Source: DATMBL01 sp050735975 (lineage in GTDB: Bacteria; Desulfobacterota; Binatia; UBA9968). Taken from it: a stretch of DNA of 11,193 nucleotides. The notes under the pieces are model-generated. The model was not told where the DNA came from. It searched no databases and worked only from the letters and a program-made list of their open reading frames with translations. The stretch's first letter is position 1. Each line of letters starts with the position of its first letter. The position numbers and the translations under genes were made by a program. Shown one piece after another: positions 6,179 through 11,193 of the stretch. The stretch spans positions 1-11,193 of the forward strand of contig JBOHVS010000080.1 of the NCBI GenBank assembly GCA_050735975.1, read 5' to 3'.

Positions 6179-6196
6179 CGGCTCTGCGGTTATAAA
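6169..6196 (+). promoter_or_regulatory. Strong sigma-70 promoter of the phosphorylase/aldolase operon
   Basis: TTGACA (6169-6174, perfect) and TATAAA (6191-6196, five of six) with a 16-base spacer, the best promoter in the window. The transcription start is expected at about 6203, leaving a leader of about 33 bases to ATG 6236. The leader has only a weak ribosome site (AAGAG). Confidence 0.7.
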
Positions 6197-6235
6197 TTTT
6201 AAACGTTGACAATTTCAGCATAAAAGAGCGCAGCA

Positions 6236-7459
6236 ATGAGCGATCAAAGCGAGAGACCCACCGGGCTCAAACGGGTCAGCAAGTGGCTTTACGCCAAGGG
6301 CGTCGAAGAGCGCAGCTCCGGCTGCGTTCTGTGCGGATCTTGCTACGGCCATGGACCCGGAAATCCGATGGAAGATGTTCCCGGGCCGAAGAGTAAATGC
6401 CCGCCGTACGAGTTCTACCGCTTTCAGCGTCACACGCCCAAATCACGCTGGCTTATGGCACAACGTGTCTTTCACGGTCTCGATCCGATCACACCGGAGC
6501 TAAAAGAGGTTATCTACAGCTGCACGACCTGCCTGATGTGCCAGGAGTTGTGCGGGGTTCGAAATGACGGGTACGGCCCATGGGATATCACGGTCGCTAT
6601 GCGCGAGGAGATCACCGAAAAAGAAGGGCCTATCGAGGCTCATCGTCTTCTTTACGACGGTCTGAAGCGGCACGATAATCCCTGGTCGCAGCCAAAGTCT
6701 CAACGCGGTCAGTGGGCGACTGGTCTCGGATTGCAGACTCTCGCCAATGGGAATGCAACCACATTGCTTTTCGCCGGCTGTTCCGCCGATCGGGCTTCGG
6801 GAAAGGCGGGGGTCATCGCGCTGGCAAAGTTGATGCAGCAGGCGGGAGAAGAGTTCGCAATTCTCGGTGGCGAAGAAAAATGCTGCGGCCTCTATGCTTT
6901 CGACCTGGGGTTTCGGCGAGAATACGAGCGCTTGAGGCGGGAAAACCTGTCGCTTCTTCGAGCAGCCGGGATCCGCAAAGTCATTGTCGCGTGCGGAAGC
7001 TGTCACCGCATCTGGCGAGAGTACGGCAAAGATGCAGAAAATGAAATTGAAGCCGTCCATGGTACGGAACATGTGCTCGCTTTAATCAGGTCCGGTCGCC
7101 TGAAATTTAGCCGGACAATCAAAAAGACGGTGACCTACCATGATCCATGTCATCTGGGCAGAGGATGCGGCGTTTATGAGGCGCCGAGAAACGTCCTCCG
7201 AAGTATCCCGGGTGTCGAGCTGGTGGAAATGGAACGCAATCGACGTTGGGCCTGGTGTTGTGGTGGGGGAGGCGGGGTGCCTGAAGCAGACCCCGATTTG
7301 GCGCGGTGGACGGCCGAGGATCGGTTGCGCGAGGCAGCCAACACCGGGGCGGAACTTGCGCTGACTTCGAGCGCGCTCTGCCAACGCAGCTTCGCGCAGA
7401 TTCAGAAATCCGCTCTTCGGACTCAAGACTTGCTCGATTTTGTCTATCAGGCGCTGTGA
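6236..7459 (+). CDS. Fe-S oxidoreductase subunit with two CCG domains (HdrD/GlcF-like)
   Basis: A 407-residue electron-transfer protein of the heterodisulfide-reductase/glycolate-oxidase iron-sulfur subunit type. The first Cys group is C30-x2-C33-x2-C36 with C55; the second is the classical C96-x2-C99-x2-C102-x3-C106, each able to hold a [4Fe-4S] cluster. Two CCG (cysteine-rich) domains follow. The first has C182 (FAGCSADR), C216-C217-G and C253-x2-C256. The second has C305 (HDPCHLGRGCG), C311, C341-C342-G and C382. No membrane helix is present, so it is a soluble or peripheral subunit. GlcF and LldE relatives work with an FAD-linked oxidase, and none is in the window. It is the first gene of the operon, three bases ahead of the phosphorylase. 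It probably passes electrons from oxidation of a 2-hydroxy acid, aldehyde or similar; the donor is unknown. Confidence 0.85.
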   Translation: MSDQSERPTGLKRVSKWLYAKGVEERSSGCVLCGSCYGHGPGNPMEDVPGPKSKCPPYEFYRFQRHTPKSRWLMAQRVFHGLDPITPELKEVIYSCTTCLMCQELCGVRNDGYGPWDITVAMREEITEKEGPIEAHRLLYDGLKRHDNPWSQPKSQRGQWATGLGLQTLANGNATTLLFAGCSADRASGKAGVIALAKLMQQAGEEFAILGGEEKCCGLYAFDLGFRREYERLRRENLSLLRAAGIRKVIVACGSCHRIWREYGKDAENEIEAVHGTEHVLALIRSGRLKFSRTIKKTVTYHDPCHLGRGCGVYEAPRNVLRSIPGVELVEMERNRRWAWCCGGGGGVPEADPDLARWTAEDRLREAANTGAELALTSSALCQRSFAQIQKSALRTQDLLDFVYQAL

Positions 7460-7462
7460 GGA

Positions 7463-8197
7463 ATGATCAAAGAAGCACACTTTACGCCGCAAAGAATGCT
7501 CTCGATGCTGGGATTGAAGCCTGATTCTCTGGGCCCCTACGCTTTGATTCCCGGCCCCAGAGAGCGGAGTGAGATGGTGCTTGAGACGTTGGAGAATCCG
7601 ACGAGGAATTTCGCCTTCCTCGACTATGAAATGCATACCGGCACACTGGACGGAAAGAAAGTCACCGTTGGGAACGGCGGGCGCTTTGCCCCGGATACCG
7701 CGATTACAACCGAAATTCTCTGTGCGGCGGGCGCTCAATCTCTCATTCGTGTAGGAAGCTGCGGTTCTCTGCAAGCGCAGGTGAAAATCGGCGATCTGGT
7801 GATCGTAACCGGCGCGCTCCGCGGCGAGGGCACGACCAAGTACTATGTTCCCGAGAGCTTCTCCACCACTGCGCACCCCGACATTGTCGCCGCGCTCCAA
7901 AAAGCCGCAGAGAGTTTGAACCTTCGTTATCATCTCGGCTGGATTTTTACGACCGACGCTCTGTTTCAGGAGACACCGGAGCTGATTCAGCAGCTGAACG
8001 CGCAAAACGTTTTGACCATCGACATGGTGACATCGACCTTCCTCACGATCGCGCAAGTTCGCGAGAAAAAAGCCGGCGCGATCCTCGCCGTTTCCGATGA
8101 ATGTCTTTACGGCAAATTCGGTTTTCGCGATCGGCTCTTCCTTCAGGCCGAAGAAAAGATCATGGAAGTAGCGCGCAGAGCGATCCAATACCTGTAA
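7463..8197 (+). CDS. PNP/UDP-superfamily nucleoside phosphorylase
   Basis: A 244-residue hexameric-type nucleoside phosphorylase that would cleave a nucleoside with phosphate to base plus (deoxy)ribose 1-phosphate. The phosphate-site features are kept: LIPGPRER near residue 28 (the LIPGDPxR equivalent) and the RVGSCG loop (96-101). The catalytic Asp of the VSD motif is D212. The usual D-M-E-T-S or V-E-M-E motif is I186-D-M-V189-T-S: the Glu that holds the ribose 2'- and 3'-hydroxyls is Val, while the 27-residue distance to VSD matches E. coli PNP exactly. That makes the sugar specificity uncertain (5'-deoxynucleoside, methylthioadenosine, uridine or other). ATG 7463 is three bases from the upstream stop; AGGCG about nine bases before it can serve as ribosome site. 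Phosphorylase, isomerase and aldolase follow one another in pathway order. Confidence 0.85.
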   Translation: MIKEAHFTPQRMLSMLGLKPDSLGPYALIPGPRERSEMVLETLENPTRNFAFLDYEMHTGTLDGKKVTVGNGGRFAPDTAITTEILCAAGAQSLIRVGSCGSLQAQVKIGDLVIVTGALRGEGTTKYYVPESFSTTAHPDIVAALQKAAESLNLRYHLGWIFTTDALFQETPELIQQLNAQNVLTIDMVTSTFLTIAQVREKKAGAILAVSDECLYGKFGFRDRLFLQAEEKIMEVARRAIQYL

Positions 8198-8221
8198 TTT
8201 TCCTTCGGCGCTGAGCGAATT

Positions 8222-9757
8222 ATGGCCGCCGCACATAGCCCTTTATTCGAGCCCGTTTTATGGGAGGGGAACGGGTTTAAGATCCTCAACGAGATCGCGC
8301 TGCCCGATCGGATCGTATACCTGCCTGTGAGTGAATTGCCTCAAGCTCTCGACGCTGTGAGATCAATGAAGACTCGGGCCTTTGGCCAGGTGCTGACGTT
8401 TCTCTACAGCGGTGCCTTGCTGGCGCGGCGCTACACGGGTAAAGACCCGCAAGCACTGCGCGAGCAGATCGCCCGCATGAGCGATGAATTCTGTGATGCG
8501 CGTCCCACCTTCGACTTCAGAGGCTTGGGAGCCCATTTTTCCCGATGGTTCGGCCAAATGCCCGCCGGTACCGACGTTGGCGCTTGGATTGGAAGCCGCG
8601 CGTGCGACATGGCGGCGCGGATTGTCAAGGCGCGAGAAGCGCGAGCCCGGCGCGCGGCCGGTATTTTGCCCAATCCTGCCCGTCTTCTGACCCACTGCAA
8701 CGTGAGCGGTGAATTGGTTGCCGTGGCCGATCACTGTAAAGCCCTCGGGAAAGACTTCTCCGTCGTGGCGACCGAGACCCGGCCTTATCTTCAAGGCACG
8801 CGTTTGACAGCGTGGGAACTCTCACGGGGAGGCGTGCCGGTTGCCGTGGTCCCCGATTGTGCGGTTGCACAACTAATGGGCAGAGGCGAGATCAATGCAG
8901 TGCTCGTTGGGTCGGATCGCTGCGCGCAAAACGGCGACATCATCAACAAGGTCGGCACCTACCCCTTGGCGCTTGCGGCTAAAGAGCACGGCGTGCCGTT
9001 CTATGTGTTGGTTCAGGACCCGGGAAAGCTGGCAAAGGGTACCGACGTGCAAATTGAGGAGCGGCCGGGCGCCGAGTTGCTGAATTTCCAGGGCCGGCCG
9101 CTGTTGATCGAAGCCGGCGCAAAGGTCGCTGCGCGCTATCCCGCGTTTGATGTCACCCCCGCGTCTTTCATTTCATTTCTCATCGGCTTTGATGACCTAT
9201 TCACGCCGGAAAGTTTCAGGCAAAGATACGGAGGAAGGTCCTCCGGCAGCAGTCCGAGCCGGCAAGAACAAGGAAAATACTTGCTGGTCTATGGTGTGCC
9301 GCAGGAAACTGGCTACCTATATCTCAGAGGCGCGCTAAAAGCCGAGCGGGCTGAGAGCCTACTGGTTCCGGAGATGCGGCCGCAGCTATGGGGCGCGCAT
9401 CTCGTGGGGCGGGACCTGCTGGAAAAAGATCTCCCGACCACAATGATCTCCGACAGCATGATGGGTACGCTCTTCGCGCAAGGGGAGATTCTCCGGGTCT
9501 ACTTATTTTACCAAAGGCTTTCAGAAGAGGGGCCAACGGGTGTCTGCGGCTCGGCCTTGGTCGCGCTCTTGGCTAAGGAGCACCGCGTGCCGGTTGAGTT
9601 GTTAGAAGGCCAGGCGGCAATTGAGCCGGTTGCGGACCGCGATGTCTCGACCTTCTTGGGGCAGCCGGTGCTGCCGAGCGCCGTCTCGGTCTACCCGCTG
9701 GAAAACGAAACGATGCCCTGGTCTCTCTTCAAAGAGAATCCCGGAGCCAGCTCATGA
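8222..9757 (+). CDS. MtnA/eIF2B-type sugar-1-phosphate isomerase with a second, dead Rossmann domain
   Basis: The first 335 residues match methylthioribose-1-phosphate isomerase and its eIF2B-alpha relatives, which convert an aldose 1-phosphate to a ketose 1-phosphate. RPTFDF (94-99) corresponds to RPTAVN. The catalytic Cys is C159 (LTHCNVSG) and the catalytic Asp is D232 (GSDRCAQNGDIINKVGTY). The substrate motif VRGAPAIG is replaced, at the same spacing, by TRAFGQVL (51-58), so only its Arg remains. After a Ser-rich linker (339-349), residues 352-463 repeat the Rossmann domain: ETRPYLQG is matched by EMRPQLWG and AKEHGVP by AKEHRVP, but Cys and Asp become G358 and Q431. Usual MtnA length is about 340-370, so 511 is a fusion by duplication. 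The ribosome site is weak, and the gene is 24 bases behind the phosphorylase. It likely supplies the aldolase with its ketose phosphate. Confidence 0.85.
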   Translation: MAAAHSPLFEPVLWEGNGFKILNEIALPDRIVYLPVSELPQALDAVRSMKTRAFGQVLTFLYSGALLARRYTGKDPQALREQIARMSDEFCDARPTFDFRGLGAHFSRWFGQMPAGTDVGAWIGSRACDMAARIVKAREARARRAAGILPNPARLLTHCNVSGELVAVADHCKALGKDFSVVATETRPYLQGTRLTAWELSRGGVPVAVVPDCAVAQLMGRGEINAVLVGSDRCAQNGDIINKVGTYPLALAAKEHGVPFYVLVQDPGKLAKGTDVQIEERPGAELLNFQGRPLLIEAGAKVAARYPAFDVTPASFISFLIGFDDLFTPESFRQRYGGRSSGSSPSRQEQGKYLLVYGVPQETGYLYLRGALKAERAESLLVPEMRPQLWGAHLVGRDLLEKDLPTTMISDSMMGTLFAQGEILRVYLFYQRLSEEGPTGVCGSALVALLAKEHRVPVELLEGQAAIEPVADRDVSTFLGQPVLPSAVSVYPLENETMPWSLFKENPGASS

Positions 9758-10761
9758 CGGCTTCTGAACGCGCGATCATCCAGTGGGGAAAGCTCCTGTT
9801 CGAGCGCCGGCTCATCAGCGGGTGGGGCGGCAATCTTAGCTGCCGCCTGGGGAGAAACGAGATCGTTATTACCGGCCAACATGCGCCGCTGGGGTTTCTC
9901 GCGGTTAGAGATATCGTCCGGATCCGCGGGGACGGCAAGCCGATCAAGAAAAACCAGCGCGCCTCCAGCGAAACGCCGATGCATGTGGCGGTCTACAAGG
10001 GCACGGACGCTCATGCCATCATTCATGCGCACCCTCCGATGGTGTTGGCCTTTTCGTTGACCCACGACAATTTTGTCCCGCTGTCCTTCGAGGAGAAGTT
10101 CACTATTGGCGAGATTCCTATCATTCCGCAGGACACGCCGACTGTGACAAAACCTGAGGCGGTCGTCGAAGAGCTCAAGTATCATCCCGTCGTCATCATC
10201 AAAGGCCATGGCACCGTCGCTATCGGGAAAGACTTACAAGAGGCATTTTTGCTCACCGATTTACTGGAGGAGGCGGTTGGTTGCCAGTTCTTCAAAGAGC
10301 GGGCGTCTCCGGTCAATAAAATCGCCGAACAACGCCCGGCCACAAAGGAAACCTCGAGAAAAATTGCCGGCATCAACGGGCAAGGTTACCCGCTTTTCTC
10401 CCGCGAACACATGGACGCGCTGGTAAAAAGCGCCAACGCCGACTCTCAGTTTCGCAATCACGGTGGCGAGACCAAGCTCACGACGTCGTTGACATTGCAT
10501 ATGGAAGAAACCGCCACTTCCTGGACCGTAAGTTTTGTCTCCGGAGAAATCACCCACGTCGATCAACAAACGAATGGCGAGTTTCTGATTTCCGGCAAGA
10601 GACAGTGGTGGGAAGCAGTTTTCAGTAATCGCATCGATGCGTTTTTGGCAACGCAACAGGGTAAGTTGAAACTCGAGCGCGGCGAGCTGTCGAAGCTGTC
10701 GCAATGGTACAAACCTTTTCAGAGGGCGTTTTCATTATGGCAGACCATACCCATTCAGTAG
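9754..10761 (+). CDS. Class II aldolase fused to an SCP2-like domain
   Basis: Residues 1-185 are a class II aldolase/adducin-family domain (FucA, Ald2 and MtnB relatives). The nucleotide-free phosphate loop is GWGGNLSC (23-30), the catalytic acid is E73 (SSETPMH), and zinc would be held by H91 and H93 (HAHPP) and H152 (KGHGTVAIG). The family splits ketose 1-phosphates to dihydroxyacetone phosphate and an aldehyde, or dehydrates them (MtnB). After a linker, residues about 211-331 form an SCP2-like fold. Its cues are a Trp-Thr-Val-Ser-Phe strand, GEFLISGKRQWWEAVF, then TQQGKLKLERGELSKL and a Phe/Trp-rich end; such domains bind fatty acyl or sterol-like ligands. This fusion is not the normal architecture (class II aldolases run about 200-240 residues). 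ATG 9754 overlaps the isomerase stop as ATGA, with GGAG seven bases upstream. Confidence 0.85.
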   Translation: MTASERAIIQWGKLLFERRLISGWGGNLSCRLGRNEIVITGQHAPLGFLAVRDIVRIRGDGKPIKKNQRASSETPMHVAVYKGTDAHAIIHAHPPMVLAFSLTHDNFVPLSFEEKFTIGEIPIIPQDTPTVTKPEAVVEELKYHPVVIIKGHGTVAIGKDLQEAFLLTDLLEEAVGCQFFKERASPVNKIAEQRPATKETSRKIAGINGQGYPLFSREHMDALVKSANADSQFRNHGGETKLTTSLTLHMEETATSWTVSFVSGEITHVDQQTNGEFLISGKRQWWEAVFSNRIDAFLATQQGKLKLERGELSKLSQWYKPFQRAFSLWQTIPIQ

Positions 10762-11193
10762 GGTTTTTCGCGGCGGAGATGCTGGAGCTGGCCGCTCAAC
10801 AACACCCGCAAAAGACGGCGATCATTGCCAAGGAGGAGCAACTGACCTTCTCGGTGTTGAACGGGAGAGTCCACGCTCTGGCTGCCCACCTGCAGAAAGA
10901 AGGCATTCACCCAGGGGACCGGGTGGGCCTGCTATTGCCCAATTCCACCGCGATCCCTCTCAGCTACTACGCGACCCAGAAAATCGGCGCGGTCACCGTT
11001 ATATTGGACGCGCGGCTGAAGGGAAAAGAACTGCAAGGCGTTCTGCGCGATGCGGATCTTAAACTTCTGGTCGTTCACGCGCAGCTTCACCCGGAAGTTG
11101 CGGATACGTTCAAACAGGTGCCTCCGGTTCCCGTCTGGGTGGTCAACGAACAAGGCGAGCGGAGCTTCGAGAAAAGATTCACCGCGGCGGCGA
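10737..11193 (+). CDS. Acyl-CoA synthetase / AMP-forming ligase, 5' part only
   Basis: The frame stays open to the window edge (152 codons), so only the N-terminal third is seen. It reads as the start of an AMP-dependent acyl-CoA synthetase: FFAAEMLELAAQQHPQKTAI, then LTFSVLNGRVHALAAHL, GIHPGDRVGLLLPNS and SYYATQKIGAVTVILDARLK, the family's standard opening of the ANL superfamily. The ATP-binding P-loop and the A3-A8 motifs would lie downstream. These enzymes activate a carboxylic acid to acyl-AMP and then acyl-CoA; the acid cannot be told from here. ATG 10737 overlaps the aldolase frame by 25 bases and has AGAGGG ten bases upstream. It belongs to the operon and may act on an acid formed from the aldehyde product, or on a lipid carried by the SCP2 domain; both are inference. 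Confidence 0.85.
   Translation, partial: MADHTHSVGFFAAEMLELAAQQHPQKTAIIAKEEQLTFSVLNGRVHALAAHLQKEGIHPGDRVGLLLPNSTAIPLSYYATQKIGAVTVILDARLKGKELQGVLRDADLKLLVVHAQLHPEVADTFKQVPPVPVWVVNEQGERSFEKRFTAAA

Noticed and set aside
6206..6226. Second TTGACA followed by TAAAAG before ATG 6236
   Set aside because: The spacing is only nine bases, too short for a sigma-70 promoter; the pair at 6169-6196 is correctly spaced.
7082..8236. 384-codon open frame on the minus strand
   Set aside because: It lies opposite the Fe-S and phosphorylase genes, whose conserved motifs are on the plus strand. Its translation shows no family pattern, so it is a shadow of high-GC codon use.
1..11193. CRISPR arrays, tRNA or rRNA genes, riboswitches
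   Set aside because: No regularly spaced repeats, cloverleaf-like segments or conserved rRNA stretches were seen on either strand by eye.

Overview
The window reads as chromosomal DNA from an uncultured-type Gram-negative bacterium with moderately high GC. The evidence is a SPOR-domain D,D-carboxypeptidase with a signal peptide, a secreted PLD-type nuclease with a signal peptide, bacterial -35/-10 boxes, and frequent GTG starts. The style (tiny four-Cys proteins, acyl-CoA ligases, CCG-domain Fe-S proteins, intergenic hexamer arrays) recalls deltaproteobacterial, NC10 or Tectomicrobia-like lineages, but the phylum is inference and cannot be fixed from this sequence alone. No rRNA, tRNA or CRISPR array is visible.

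Layout. Positions 1-321 are gene-poor: a possible transposase tail and a 25-bp tandem repeat. A 75-residue orphan protein follows (322-549), then an inverted array of degenerate hexamers (551-680). A tightly overlapped three-gene run comes next: HolA-like clamp-loader delta subunit (733-2091), secreted Nuc/PLD-type nuclease (2088-2624) and a membrane-anchored OB-fold protein (2621-3160). A small four-cysteine protein (3224 onward) appears frameshifted near its C-terminus. The D,D-carboxypeptidase (3582-4808) seems to start at CTG behind a perfect Shine-Dalgarno. A convergent RNase Z-like metallo-hydrolase (4823-5551, minus) is divergent from a MarR regulator (5704-6156).

The most interesting part is 6236-11193, an apparent operon behind a near-consensus promoter with a palindrome over its -35 box. 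The order is: CCG-domain Fe-S oxidoreductase subunit, PNP/UDP-superfamily nucleoside phosphorylase, MtnA/eIF2B-type sugar-1-phosphate isomerase, class II aldolase, and acyl-CoA synthetase (cut by the window end). Phosphorylase, isomerase and aldolase are the three steps needed to turn a nucleoside such as 5'-deoxyadenosine, methylthioadenosine or an ordinary ribonucleoside into base, dihydroxyacetone phosphate and a short aldehyde, as in the known DHAP shunt.

Each of these three enzymes is altered relative to textbook relatives. The phosphorylase has Val in place of the ribose-binding Glu. The isomerase has lost the RGAPAIG motif and carries a second, catalytically dead copy of its Rossmann domain. 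The aldolase is fused to an SCP2-like lipid-binding domain. Together with the Fe-S subunit and the acyl-CoA ligase this suggests a variant salvage or catabolic pathway whose true substrate is open; the substrate and the link to acyl-CoA metabolism are inference.
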